A stretch of 64,000 bases of DNA from Armatimonadota bacterium (GCA_029553475.1 JAKPKV010000114.1:124001-188000), one strand, 5' to 3'; shown: positions 34,314-42,622, counted from the first letter of the stretch. The notes: generated by a model not told the origin, from the letters alone. Made by a program: numbers and translations.

Positions 34314-35075
34314 TCACACGCGCACCGCAAAGACGCGGCAGAAGCTTCGATAACCGACGGATCGCGCCGTGTTGATCGATGCCGTATTCACCTCATCGGT
34401 GCCGTAGACTGCCGTGCGCCCCCGGGCAATCAGCGCATGCGTCGTGGCGGCGACGACGGCTCTGCCGTATCCCCGTCTGCGAAAGGCTTCCAGCGTACCG
34501 ACCATCACGTTGCCGATGTTAGCGGCCATGTCGCCAACAGGGTGCGTGCCGGCAAAGGCCACCGGCTGTTCATCGAGGAAATACGCAAAGGCCGTGCCAT
34601 CCGCCAGCAGGTATGCCGCGTCAGACGGGATATCAACGCCTTGCAGCGCCTCGATCACCTGACTGGCATTTTCCCGCGTAATTCGGCAGACATGGCTGTC
34701 AGCTATCGGGTGAAAGCCGGCGGCATCGCAATACAACTTCACTCCGGCATAGCAGGAAAGCGGCAAACGGTCACCGTAAGTCTGCCGGAGAATCTCCTGC
34801 AGCATCTCCCGCACGTCACCGTCAAGCAAGCAGGAGGATGACGCGAGCGGTTGGCACATCTTCTCTAGGCATCCGACAAGCTGTGGGGGCACCGTGAGCA
34901 GCGCCCGATCATGGAAGACATGGGCCGAGAGCACGCTTCGACGCGGTGCAGGCTCACGCGCGGCCAATCCGGCAACCGTGATCCTGCCGGCCGGCAGCGT
35001 GCCAAGAGGATAACCCGCGCTACGGGAATAAAACAGCAACACCGATTCCGGCACAGCGCCTTCGAGTCGCATCAT
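34314..35075 (-). CDS. Two-part GNAT acetyltransferase
   Basis: The 253-residue protein has an N-terminal region of about 130 residues, probably a degenerate GNAT-like half, and a C-terminal acetyltransferase core with GNVMVGTLEAFRRRGYGRAV near 188-207 and 'TDEVNTASINTARSVGYRSF' near 226-245. The ending 'N.aSi.tARSVGf' is shared with the genes at 36194 and 42623, which suggests a subfamily (FR47-like) present in three copies here. ATG 35075 follows a G-rich site; TTG 35078 is the longer option. The target is unknown. Confidence 0.78.
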   Translation of the reverse strand: MMRLEGAVPESVLLFYSRSAGYPLGTLPAGRITVAGLAAREPAPRRSVLSAHVFHDRALLTVPPQLVGCLEKMCQPLASSSCLLDGDVREMLQEILRQTYGDRLPLSCYAGVKLYCDAAGFHPIADSHVCRITRENASQVIEALQGVDIPSDAAYLLADGTAFAYFLDEQPVAFAGTHPVGDMAANIGNVMVGTLEAFRRRGYGRAVVAATTHALIARGRTAVYGTDEVNTASINTARSVGYRSFCRVFAVRV

Positions 35076-35186
35076 CAATCATTCCCCCCTATCGTTCCGA
35101 AGGGCGAGCCAATGATATCCACCGTCCAACGCCTCCTTTTCCTGCAGCGCTAGGTAACGATGTGTAATCCCCTTCGTTGTCTCCAC

Positions 35187-36194
35187 TCATTGATCGCCGA
35201 ATACTTCTGTCGAAATGGCTTTATATCGCACACTGTATCCCTGGGTATGCAGTACATCACTGTCTCGTTCCGGCAACCTGGCATCCGCCGGGCGTAGCGC
35301 GGCATACGGTGGCGCATCGACGGCGTGCAGACGGGCGATTGCCGCACTAGGTGTCGCGGGCAGTATCCCTAGCGGCATCCATGCGCCGCACATCGGCTCA
35401 AGGAACAGTTGGCGCTCCGGCATGAGGTAGCATACCAGGTGCTCCGGGCACGCTGCCGGAGGCCAGGCAGGCGGTTCGAAGGGATGCCGGAAGGCAGCCA
35501 TATCGGAGCATCGCTGCCATGCCTGCAGCCAAGCGCCTTCCGTATATGCATCCAGTGGTCGATTTTTCAGCGGACCCTCCCATACTGCGGCATCCAGTTG
35601 TGAGAGCAGGCGCTGTACCCCCTGCAGGTCTGGTCGGAGTGACTCGTATCGCCAGAGCCGGGCACTCACGCGATGGGCGGGGATATCCAACCAGGCGGTG
35701 ATGCCGAACTCTTCCCTTCCGCGCGCCAGCAGCTCCGGAATCTCCGGGAGATTGCGCCGATCCAGAAACACATTCCAATGCACGCCCAGGCCTGCTGCCA
35801 CCGCGTGCCGGTTTGCCGTCATGAGCGCCTGAAAGGCTCCCTTTCGCCCGACAAACCAGTCGTGATGCGCTTCGAGGCCATGCAGCGTGAAAGACAGCGT
35901 GGCGTAGCCGAAGGCACGCAGGCGCCGCAGCGCCACCACCGCATCGTCACGCCCCGCGAGACCGGCCCCGGTCGTGGCCAGCACGCCGCCAGCGTCCCCG
36001 GCGATCTCCGGTGCCAGAATGTCAGGAAACTCGGGATGCGCCGTTGCCTCAAAATAGGGATAGACGGTGCCCCACGCCCGCACGATCTCCCGCAACTCTT
36101 GCAGCGCGTAGAGGCTGCCATGCGGCGGTTGACCATCCGCGCTACAGTGGCGGCAGGCATTCACGCAACCGGCAGCATTGACAAAGAGATGCAT
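35187..36194 (-). CDS. Radical SAM protein
   Basis: The 335-residue protein opens with MHLFVNAAGCVNACRHCSAD, giving the CxxxCxxC iron-sulfur motif at Cys10, Cys14 and Cys17. A TIM-barrel-like core to about 190 includes the GVLATTGAGLAG and YATLSFTLHGLEAHHD strands. The C-terminus has several cysteines (PAACPEHLVCYLM, PMCGAW), as in SPASM-like proteins. Such enzymes modify peptides or tRNA through a 5'-deoxyadenosyl radical. No small precursor peptide was recognised nearby. Its ATG overlaps the stop of the upstream GNAT by one base. Confidence 0.82.
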   Translation of the reverse strand: MHLFVNAAGCVNACRHCSADGQPPHGSLYALQELREIVRAWGTVYPYFEATAHPEFPDILAPEIAGDAGGVLATTGAGLAGRDDAVVALRRLRAFGYATLSFTLHGLEAHHDWFVGRKGAFQALMTANRHAVAAGLGVHWNVFLDRRNLPEIPELLARGREEFGITAWLDIPAHRVSARLWRYESLRPDLQGVQRLLSQLDAAVWEGPLKNRPLDAYTEGAWLQAWQRCSDMAAFRHPFEPPAWPPAACPEHLVCYLMPERQLFLEPMCGAWMPLGILPATPSAAIARLHAVDAPPYAALRPADARLPERDSDVLHTQGYSVRYKAISTEVFGDQ

Positions 36195-37042
36195 CAGGCC
36201 TTCTCCGCATCAACAAACCGGTACGACGCAAATTCACACACCCGCCGATAGCCGATCTTCTGATAGATACGATTCGACGTCGGATTATCGAGGTCGGTGA
36301 AGAGGTAGCAGAAGCGGCGACCGCTGTCCAACAGATGCTGACTGAGGGCGGCGACGTTTGCGGAGGCATATCCCCTGCCGCGATACTCGGTCGGGGTGTA
36401 GACGTTGTTGATGCGCATCCCGTGCGGCGTCGGGCCGCAAAAGGCCGCCAGCGAGACCGGAGCCGGGTCTTTCCAGAGCCAGAACAGCCGCTTCTCCAAC
36501 CCGCGCTGGACGATCTCCTCTGCCGCGCGGATATCCGCGTGTGTCAACGTGTTGAACTCGCGCATCCAGGTCACCAGCAAGGCTTCATCGGCCGGGGTGG
36601 CTTCCGCGGTATGCCCGCCCGGATGCGCCGGCGACGCCACGCGGTCCAACTGGTAGACGCCCATGCTCTTCTCCATCTGTGCCCGTATCGCACGGTCATC
36701 GGTCCAGCACGTCGCGAATGCCTCCACCGTTTCGATCGGCCCCAGCACGCCGGGCAGCGCATGGCCGCCAGCCTGCAGCGCTTCAACGAGGCCGGCCATA
36801 GCGTCCGCCTCCATGCGCGTGAGTTGCAGATGATACGGCGGCGTCTGCAACGCGGCGGCCACCACCTGCCCGGCGTGCTCGATGGCATATAACACGGGCG
36901 GGTCATCGCCCCACTTGCCAGTGCCATCCGCCAGGCGCAGGGCGACGCTGATCATCAGGTTATTTTCGGCTTCGTGCTGAAGAAGGAAGGGGAGCGCCTT
37001 GTCACAAAAGATGCGAGCATCCGTATATCGCACTAACTCCAT
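36194..37042 (-). CDS. GNAT acetyltransferase with N-terminal regulatory half (FR47-like)
   Basis: The 282-residue protein has an N-terminal half (about 1-145) with ENNLMISVALRLADGTG and a long helical arm, then a C-terminal acetyltransferase with RINNVYTPTEYRGRGYASAN near 213-232 and YLFTDLDNPTSNRIYQKIGY near 247-266. This is a common layout in Gram-positive-like genomes. The reaction target is not known. ATG 37042 has AAGGAG 8 bases upstream; the longer start at 37075 was rejected. It overlaps the kinase gene by 10 bp. Confidence 0.85.
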   Translation of the reverse strand: MELVRYTDARIFCDKALPFLLQHEAENNLMISVALRLADGTGKWGDDPPVLYAIEHAGQVVAAALQTPPYHLQLTRMEADAMAGLVEALQAGGHALPGVLGPIETVEAFATCWTDDRAIRAQMEKSMGVYQLDRVASPAHPGGHTAEATPADEALLVTWMREFNTLTHADIRAAEEIVQRGLEKRLFWLWKDPAPVSLAAFCGPTPHGMRINNVYTPTEYRGRGYASANVAALSQHLLDSGRRFCYLFTDLDNPTSNRIYQKIGYRRVCEFASYRFVDAEKA

Positions 37043-37668
37043 TCCAGACTCCTTTTCAGGACATTGAGGCAGCATGCAAATATGCCATCAATCGCCATTG
37101 ATGGCGCCACATGAATAACAGACAGATCATGTTCGAAGCATTCTTTGCGTATCCGACCGTTATGCCCTTGGCTTCGCGCCACGAAATGGCGGATCATCGC
37201 TTCTTCGTCCGACGCCCCACGGTAGAAGTTGACCGCAGTACGCACGCGAGCTTCAAACACCTCGTCATCAGCGACCAGCCAGAGGGAGGCGACATGCGGC
37301 AATGCCAACTGCGCCACCCGTGACGGGTACAGTGCCCAGCCTTCGAGCACCACCGGATCGCCCCAGGCGGCATGGGCGGTGATGACCTGGGCGATGGCCG
37401 GCCAGAGGGCGGCGTGGCGGCGTTCGGCATCGGCGATGAGAGCGTCAACGGAGCGCGTGACGTAATACTCCCGGTAATCGCCCCCGGCCATCTCATGCAG
37501 CGCCGGGTGGCTCTGCGCCGTCGTCACCGCACCGATGGCCTGCCCGAGGTCATCGGTCGAGAGGCAACCGTACTCCAACCGCGCCGCCAGTTTGCGCGCG
37601 AGCGTGGACTTGCCGATCATCGGCGCACCGCCGATGAGGATGACTTTGGGATGGAGTGATGATGTCAT
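37033..37668 (-). CDS. P-loop kinase (2-phosphoglycerate-kinase/zeta-toxin-like)
   Basis: The 211-residue protein begins with a beta strand and Walker A loop IGGAPMIGKSTLARKLA (12-28). 'CLSTDDLGQAIG' follows near 34-45, the second-substrate region of small kinases, then a hydrophobic strand with DPVVLEGWALYPSRVAQL near 103-120. A lid is indicated by RTAVNFYRGASDEEAMIRHF. The substrate is unknown. The product may phosphorylate a sugar or nucleotide-like compound; a toxin role is not supported because no antitoxin is adjacent. The start at 37668 is ATG. Confidence 0.7.
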   Translation of the reverse strand: MTSSLHPKVILIGGAPMIGKSTLARKLAARLEYGCLSTDDLGQAIGAVTTAQSHPALHEMAGGDYREYYVTRSVDALIADAERRHAALWPAIAQVITAHAAWGDPVVLEGWALYPSRVAQLALPHVASLWLVADDEVFEARVRTAVNFYRGASDEEAMIRHFVARSQGHNGRIRKECFEHDLSVIHVAPSMAIDGIFACCLNVLKRSLEWS

Positions 37669-37674
37669 CTGCTT

Positions 37675-38139
37675 TCACCCGAGTTCTTTCACCAGTTCCC
37701 AGGCCCCGCTCTCCCAGAGTTCCGTATAGCGCTTCCTGATGACAAAGCCCTGCGATTGGTAGAAGCGCACCGTGGCCGCATAGGCGGGATTCACCTCCGG
37801 CGGCACCGTCATGACAACAACGCGATCAAAGCCCAGCGCGCGCACCGTGGCGCACAGATGCTGCACGAGGCGTGATCCACACCCCTGGCCCTGATACTCG
37901 GGATGGGTGCCCATCAGCGTGACGTGGATGGCGCCGTCCAAGCAGGTGAACATGAGCATCGCGACCATGCGGCCATCCACGCGCACGCACAGGGCATCCT
38001 GGAAGCGCAGGTCACGCGCCGTATCGTCCGGCACATTCGCGGTGAACCACCGCCCGGTCAGTGCGCGGACAATGGCCAGGATTTCTTCGGTGACCCCTGC
38101 CGGGGGACGATGATAATGCGCAATGCAGTGTTCAGCCAT
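37675..38139 (-). CDS. GNAT acetyltransferase
   Basis: The 154-residue protein has the single-domain GNAT order: a helical arm with AIVRALTGRWFTANV, then AMLMFTCLDGAIHVTLMGTH as the central sheet, 'PEYQGQGCGSRLVQHLCATV' as the acetyl-CoA loop (about 86-105) and NPAYAATVRFYQSQGFVIRK as the closing unit. It looks intact. ATG 38139 overlaps the previous GNAT's stop (38132) by 8 bp; ATG 38163 is the longer option. Two GNAT genes are thus directly adjacent but not closely similar. Confidence 0.85.
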   Translation of the reverse strand: MAEHCIAHYHRPPAGVTEEILAIVRALTGRWFTANVPDDTARDLRFQDALCVRVDGRMVAMLMFTCLDGAIHVTLMGTHPEYQGQGCGSRLVQHLCATVRALGFDRVVVMTVPPEVNPAYAATVRFYQSQGFVIRKRYTELWESGAWELVKELG

Positions 38140-38698
38140 GCTGCCCCACAATCTCCCGCTCATACAACTGCGTCATTCCGCCGAGGCAGTGCGCGACTAC
38201 GCCGCATGGCGCAAAACCTTCCCGTTCGTAATAGCCACAGATTCCCGGATTGCCGGCGGCGGTATTCAGGCGCAGGTAGCGCCGTCCCCGTGCAGCGACC
38301 TGCTTCTCGACCCACGCCAGAAGTGCCTTGCCGACCCCCATGCCGCCGATTTTCCGCGACACCGCAAAGCCGTGCAGATATCCTGCCTGCCCATCGAGGC
38401 CCGCATCACCCCACAGGGTCGTCTCCTGCCAGCGGATGGTGAAGGTGGCGACGGGCACAGCATCCTTGAAGACCAGATACACCTCATCCGTTGTAAATCG
38501 TGCGGCGACAAAGGCCCGCCCCTCCGCGGTGAACATCCGCCGCCACTGCCGAATGCCGCGCGTCTGCAACCAGTCCGAGGCTTCCTGCATCAGCGCCATG
38601 ATGCGGTCGAGTTCCTCGCTGCCGACCAGAACGATGTCCAGCAAGCCGGCAGGGGTCTGGATTTGATCCTGAACAGCGTTCTGCAGCGATTCCATCAT
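38132..38698 (-). CDS. GNAT acetyltransferase
   Basis: The 188-residue protein shows DIVLVGSEELDRIMALMQEA at the start, DAVPVATFTIRWQETTLWGD as the core sheet, YLHGFAVSRKIGGMGVGKAL near 107-126 as the acetyl-CoA loop (Gly-rich rather than Arg-rich), and LNTAAGNPGICGYYEREGFA near 149-168. These match the single-domain GNAT family in order and spacing. ATG 38698 overlaps the purN stop by 4 bp (ATGA), so the two are coupled. The substrate is unknown. Confidence 0.87.
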   Translation of the reverse strand: MMESLQNAVQDQIQTPAGLLDIVLVGSEELDRIMALMQEASDWLQTRGIRQWRRMFTAEGRAFVAARFTTDEVYLVFKDAVPVATFTIRWQETTLWGDAGLDGQAGYLHGFAVSRKIGGMGVGKALLAWVEKQVAARGRRYLRLNTAAGNPGICGYYEREGFAPCGVVAHCLGGMTQLYEREIVGQHG

Positions 38699-39318
38699 CG
38701 CTCCTTCACCATAGCCCCTGGCAGCACAATCGTGCCGTCACTAATTTTCTGCAACGTCTCCACATAAAACGCATGCTCGCGCTGCAGCACACGTTCGGCA
38801 AGGGTGTCAACGGTATCTCCCTCGCACACCGGCACTTCGCATTGGGCGATGATTGGTCCGGTGTCATAGTCCGCGGTGACGAGGTGGATGGTCACGCCAG
38901 TGGTGCGTTCTCCGGCGGCCAGCACGGCCTCATGCACACGGCGGCCATACATCTCTTGCCCGCCATATTTCGGCAATAGCGCCGGGTGGATGTTCAGGAT
39001 ACGCCCGGCGAAATGCCGCAGCGTCTTCGGCCCAAGTTTCTTCATGTGTCCGGCGAGGACGACGATTTCGACGTCATGCGTCACTAATGCCTGTAAAATC
39101 GCCTCATCCAACGCTTCCGGCTCTGGATGCGTCTTTCCGCTCAAATGGTAGGCGGGAATATCTTCGCTGCGTGCTCGCGACAGTGCAAGAGAGCCGCCGT
39201 TGTTGCTGATTACCACGGATGGGATGGCATGGAGCTCCCCTGATTTCGTCGCAGCGATAATCGCCTGCAGGTTGCTGCCGCCATGCGAGGCGATGATGCC
39301 TAAACGGAATGATGCCAC
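38695..39318 (-). CDS. purN: Phosphoribosylglycinamide formyltransferase (PurN type)
   Basis: This family transfers a formyl group from 10-formyl-THF to GAR in purine synthesis. The 207-residue protein has LGIIASHGGSNLQAI near 6-20 (phosphate loop), the catalytic segment RILNIHPALLPKYGG near 106-120 with Asn and His, and the folate-site GVTIHLVTADYDTGPIIAQC near 141-160 containing the catalytic Asp. No purine operon surrounds it; it sits among acetyltransferases. That leaves open a second, specialised formyltransferase, for example acting on an amine or sugar nucleotide. Confidence 0.88.
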   Translation of the reverse strand: MASFRLGIIASHGGSNLQAIIAATKSGELHAIPSVVISNNGGSLALSRARSEDIPAYHLSGKTHPEPEALDEAILQALVTHDVEIVVLAGHMKKLGPKTLRHFAGRILNIHPALLPKYGGQEMYGRRVHEAVLAAGERTTGVTIHLVTADYDTGPIIAQCEVPVCEGDTVDTLAERVLQREHAFYVETLQKISDGTIVLPGAMVKER

Positions 39319-39356
39319 AGTAGATCCCTTTCTATGCTCTTCGTAGTAGAGGCTGG

Positions 39357-39827
39357 CTAATCTAGCACAGTCGGGCTCGCCGGAATAACCCCTGCATTAA
39401 TCTCTCGCACAATACGCCCAATACCTGGGGGACTAAACGCATCATCGGATTCCAATATGTCATCAGCACTCCACCAGCGATACTCTTTTAACGTCTCAAT
39501 TTCATTTGGGGTCAGATTATCAAGAGATACCGCGAAATCAGTCACTCGAACGAGAAAAAGTCTTTCATAGCTAATAAATGGCGCGTCACCATCGATTAGC
39601 ACTTCCCTAGTCCATAGCCATGGTCCTACATCATCTAGTTTAAGCCCGGCCTCTTCAGACAGCTCTCGCTTCAACGCATCCTCGTAGTTCTCACCGTCTC
39701 CCAATCCTCCACCCGGAGTTACCCAAAACACCTTCTCACAACCAGCAAATCGGAACGTAAATTTGTATAACAGTACAAGGCCATCACGATTAATAATTAC
39801 TGCCCTTGCAGAATGTCTCATCTTCAT
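39357..39827 (-). CDS. NUDIX hydrolase
   Basis: The 156-residue protein contains a complete Nudix box, GGLGDGENYEDALKRELSEE then AGL, fitting GX5EX7REUXEEXGU at about residues 40-62. It would hydrolyse a nucleoside diphosphate linked to another group (X), often as housecleaning. MKMRHSARAVIINRDG is a typical MutT-like start. The gene is noticeably richer in A and T than its neighbours, so it may be a recent arrival. Its start follows the frameshifted pyrophosphatase-like gene by 3 bp, so the two probably formed a pair. Confidence 0.92.
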   Translation of the reverse strand: MKMRHSARAVIINRDGLVLLYKFTFRFAGCEKVFWVTPGGGLGDGENYEDALKRELSEEAGLKLDDVGPWLWTREVLIDGDAPFISYERLFLVRVTDFAVSLDNLTPNEIETLKEYRWWSADDILESDDAFSPPGIGRIVREINAGVIPASPTVLD

Positions 39828-39830
39828 GCA

Positions 39831-40183
39831 TCATCCTTTTTCACGAATAAAAAGAATTGCCGACATTGGCCCGCCATTATGGAATGCCAGAATGATCTGC
39901 ATCTCTTCCGCCGTACACCCAAGCAACACCTTCGCTTCCATATCGCGCTTGAGCAGGTCAACGGTAAACACCACGCCGGTCACGCTGCGTTCAGGCAGGC
40001 TCCCCACCCAGCAGTCAATCTCATGCCGTCACTGGAGCTGGTATCCTGCAGGTAGCCGTAATCCAACGGATAGATCATGGCAGGAAAGCGCGGGTGCGCG
40101 GCGCCTTTCGGACGGGCGATGATGACTTCACTACTTGCCATCAATTTATCCAACGATTGCCAATATGCCGGTGAAGTCATCAT
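39831..40183 (-). pseudogene. Inorganic-pyrophosphatase-like gene with a one-base frameshift
   Basis: From ATG 40183 (GAGGAGAGG upstream) the first frame reads MMTSPAYWQSLDKLMASSEV, then 'FPAMIYPLDYGYLQDTSSSD', the substrate region of small soluble pyrophosphatase-like proteins (YPxDYGyl). After the codons for SSDG near 40022-40030 the frame is lost. The +2 frame continues exactly in register: EIDCWVGSLPERSVTGVVFT, VDLLKRDMEAKVLLGCTAEE and a normal ending MSAILFIREKG with stop at 39831. A single missing base explains both parts. It could be a true mutation or an assembly error. Confidence 0.82.
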
Positions 40184-40227
40184 CGTATCCTCTCCTCTCT
40201 CATCGCAGGCGAATGCGGTGTGACCGC

Positions 40228-40884
40228 TCAGAGTTCCATTTCTCGTGTCACATCTACACAACCGACCCCACCGCGTAACCGTTCCCCAGTGTTGGGATCT
40301 TTCATCGCCATGAGATGCAACATAAAACTGTCTTTGCCATACCGCTCGGTGACTGTGCTGCGGATAAATGTATCACTGGCCGCGAGAAATTCCACTTTGC
40401 CGCAGATCAAACGGCACCGGCTATTGGGGTGTAATTCCTTCTCCCACTCGTACCGGCATTCCAGTTTCAGAAAGCTCTCTTGAATTCGCGGTACATCAAT
40501 GGTCCGTGCTACCTCAGGAGTGAACCCGGAGCTGATGATTTCGTCGGTATCATCGTTATTGGCAGTGATCGAATGCTTGCATTGGTCAACATAATCTGCC
40601 GAGAGAAAGTTGATACAGAATTCCCCCGTACGCATGATATTCCGATAGGTATGCGTATGCGTCATCACCTCGGACATGACGACGTAATAGTGTTCTCCCT
40701 CGCCCGAGAAACAGGACCACCCCTGCAGGCACGCATTGGGCAGGCCATTCTCCTTGCGCGTGGTGACCATAAATATGACATGGGGAATGGCTGTGACAGA
40801 GGCCATCCAGGAAAAAAGGCTGAATTGCCCGGGCCAATCCTCGGAAAAATGGGCAGGCTTGCTATTGCTATGTTCGAAGCTCAA
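40228..40884 (-). CDS. Flavin reductase-family protein (FMN-binding)
   Basis: The 218-residue protein resembles the DIM6/NTAB flavin reductase fold: 'WMASVTAIPHVIFMVTTRKE' near 26-45 with the flavin-binding turn, NACLQGWSCFSGEGEHYYVV near 50-69, 'GEFCINFLSADYVDQC' and 'ESFLKLECRY'. It would bind FMN and pass electrons from NAD(P)H. The start is a TTG at 40884 with AAGGAGG 6 bases before it. The longer open frame upstream overlaps the HAD gene in another frame and was rejected. The HAD stop at 40868 lies 17 bp inside it. Confidence 0.8.
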   Translation of the reverse strand: MSFEHSNSKPAHFSEDWPGQFSLFSWMASVTAIPHVIFMVTTRKENGLPNACLQGWSCFSGEGEHYYVVMSEVMTHTHTYRNIMRTGEFCINFLSADYVDQCKHSITANNDDTDEIISSGFTPEVARTIDVPRIQESFLKLECRYEWEKELHPNSRCRLICGKVEFLAASDTFIRSTVTERYGKDSFMLHLMAMKDPNTGERLRGGVGCVDVTREMEL

Positions 40885-41494
40885 GGTAACCCTCCTTATC
40901 AAAGCTGAGCGTCCATTCCGCAAACGCCGCATCCGTCGTATATTGGTGCGCCATCCCCCCGCGTGCCCGAAAGGCGTCCAGACATTTTGGCATGTCATCA
41001 ATGAGCAGGCTGTCCTCGAAGGTACAGTCATCCAACTGTCCAAAGGCAATCTCGCACAGCGCGTTTTTATCCTCCGTGCCGTAGTCCGCCGAGTTCACCA
41101 CCACGTCGAAGACCCGGTCAAAGCCGTGTGCGGGGACGACGACGCGGGTGAAGACGTCCATGTTGACCGTCACCAGTGCGGTATGCCGTCCCTGCGTTCG
41201 CTGCGCCTGCGCGAAGCGCCAGACCGCCGGGTTTAACTGCAGGTTAGCGCACCCTGCATCCAATGCGGAGAGAATACGCTCCGGCATCAATCCAGTCAAT
41301 CCGGAGAGATAAGCGACGATATCGGTTGACGAGAGCCTACCGCAGCACCAGGGACTCGCCCAACGCGTCTTATGCTCCCCGGTAAAGATCGCCGCTGTCA
41401 CCACTGTGCAAAACTCCGCGCCCAACGGCCAGAAGTACGGTGTGGGGCTGAGCGTGCCGGCGAAGTCGAAGATGATGCAGCGTAACGGATTCAT
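40868..41494 (-). CDS. HAD-superfamily hydrolase with an altered first motif
   Basis: The 208-residue protein has MNPLRCIIFDFAGTLSP at the start. HAD phosphatases normally have DxDGT; here the second Asp is Ala (DFAGT), as in phosphonoacetaldehyde hydrolase-type members. HTALVTVNMDVF near 105-116 is motif II, and EDSLLIDDMPKCLDAFRA near 159-176 is motif IV with the metal-binding acids. A helical cap lies between. Phosphatase activity is therefore uncertain; C-P or other bond cleavage is possible. GGAAAG precedes ATG 41494. Confidence 0.78.
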   Translation of the reverse strand: MNPLRCIIFDFAGTLSPTPYFWPLGAEFCTVVTAAIFTGEHKTRWASPWCCGRLSSTDIVAYLSGLTGLMPERILSALDAGCANLQLNPAVWRFAQAQRTQGRHTALVTVNMDVFTRVVVPAHGFDRVFDVVVNSADYGTEDKNALCEIAFGQLDDCTFEDSLLIDDMPKCLDAFRARGGMAHQYTTDAAFAEWTLSFDKEGYLELRT

Positions 41495-42012
41495 CGCAAT
41501 GCTTTCCGCATCAAGGCAAACTCGTCATGGTACACCAGTGAGATCAACGTATATCCGCTGTTCCGCCAGAACGATACCGGTCCGGAAGGGTTATCGGCGC
41601 TATTCATCCGGGCAATCGTCTCAACAGCGGTGAACCCGTCGTTGCTGGCTTGCTCTTCAACCCTTGCGCGCAATCGTTGACCGAGACCCTGTCCCTGCAT
41701 GGAAGAAGCAATATGTAAGCAGGCGATCAGCAGGGAGTCCGGCGAAACCTCTCCACACTGATACTCGCGGAGCATCGGAAAGAAGGGCGAGGCGGCAAAA
41801 TGGCAGAACCCCACCGGTGTTTCGTTGACATAGGCCACAAATCCCCAGGCAGTGACTCCACCGCGCTTACGTATCCATTTCTGCTTCAGCGATGTTGCTC
41901 GCTCGATGTCAGGACGCGTTTTAAATATTCGCGGGTGCTCCCAGTACAGGCAGGCTTGGCACATGCTGGGGAGCCGCGATGCAGCGGTATACGGTTCAAT
42001 GCGATATGCCAT
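41491..42012 (-). CDS. GNAT acetyltransferase
   Basis: From ATG 42012 the 173-residue protein has 'AWGFVAYVNETPVGFCHFAA' as the core sheet, SLLIACLHIASSMQGQGLGQ near 101-120 containing the acetyl-CoA loop, and a C-terminal NSADNPSGPVSFWRNSGYTL near 144-163. The N-terminus carries 'CQACLYWEHPRIF', a Cys-rich start seen in a distinctive GNAT subgroup. AAGGAG lies 12 bases before the ATG. The target is unknown. The stop overlaps the HAD start by 4 bp, so it is coupled to it. Confidence 0.82.
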   Translation of the reverse strand: MAYRIEPYTAASRLPSMCQACLYWEHPRIFKTRPDIERATSLKQKWIRKRGGVTAWGFVAYVNETPVGFCHFAASPFFPMLREYQCGEVSPDSLLIACLHIASSMQGQGLGQRLRARVEEQASNDGFTAVETIARMNSADNPSGPVSFWRNSGYTLISLVYHDEFALMRKALR

Positions 42013-42082
42013 CGAGTGGTGTCTCCTTTTCAGCGCTGGCGAATGTCGAAGATGATGGCGCGGATCGCCCGATCGGTCTGCC

Positions 42083-42617
42083 TCATGCCCCCTCCAGGTC
42101 AATCCAGTATCGCGCGTGCGGCGGCCCCGTCTCGGGATGCGTGCCGTCGGTATCCCGCACGCCGCCGTTTTTCACAATCACGCGCGCGGAGGCGTGGTTG
42201 TCCAGATTGCAGGTGAGCAGCACGCGGCGCAATCCCAGCGCGCGCGCTTTCTGCAGCGCCAGCCCCAGCATGCGGGTGGCCACCCCGCGCCCCCGCGCCG
42301 ATGGACGCACCGCATACCCGATATGCCCGCCGTAATGCTCGAGATTCGGGGTGAGGCGGTGGCGCAGCTTGAGCACACCGACCACCTGCCCGCCGCACAC
42401 CGCCCAGTAGACATGCTGCGGCACGGCCCAAGTCCGGCAACCCTTCGCCCCTTGACTCGCGGTGTAACTGCGCCACGAACCCGGCAAAATCATCGCCGGG
42501 CAGGCGGTAAAACGTCTCTGGTTCACTGCGCTCGATGAACTCGGCGAGATAGGCGTGATATTCTTGTTCGAGAACGGTGGTCGGACCCACCAGTTGCAGC
42601 GCGTTTTCGGTATCCAT
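42083..42617 (-). pseudogene. GNAT acetyltransferase broken by a frameshift
   Basis: Two overlapping frames encode the two halves of one GNAT. The first, from ATG 42617, gives MDTENALQLVGPTTVLEQEY then FYRLPGDDFAGFVAQLHRES to about LPD near 42437. The second continues in another frame: WAVPQHVYWAVCGGQVVGVL, 'LEHYGGHIGYAVRPSARGRG' with the acetyl-CoA loop, and the ending PPHARYWIDLEGA at 42083. Neither alone is complete, and joining them at about 42430 (two bases missing or one extra) restores a typical protein of about 177 residues. It could be decay or a sequencing error. Confidence 0.85.
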
Positions 42618-42622
42618 GTATG

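Noticed and set aside
37033-37668. Zeta-toxin-type kinase
   Set aside because: The P-loop resembles zeta/2-PGK kinases but there is no epsilon antitoxin gene beside it, so a toxin call is not supported.
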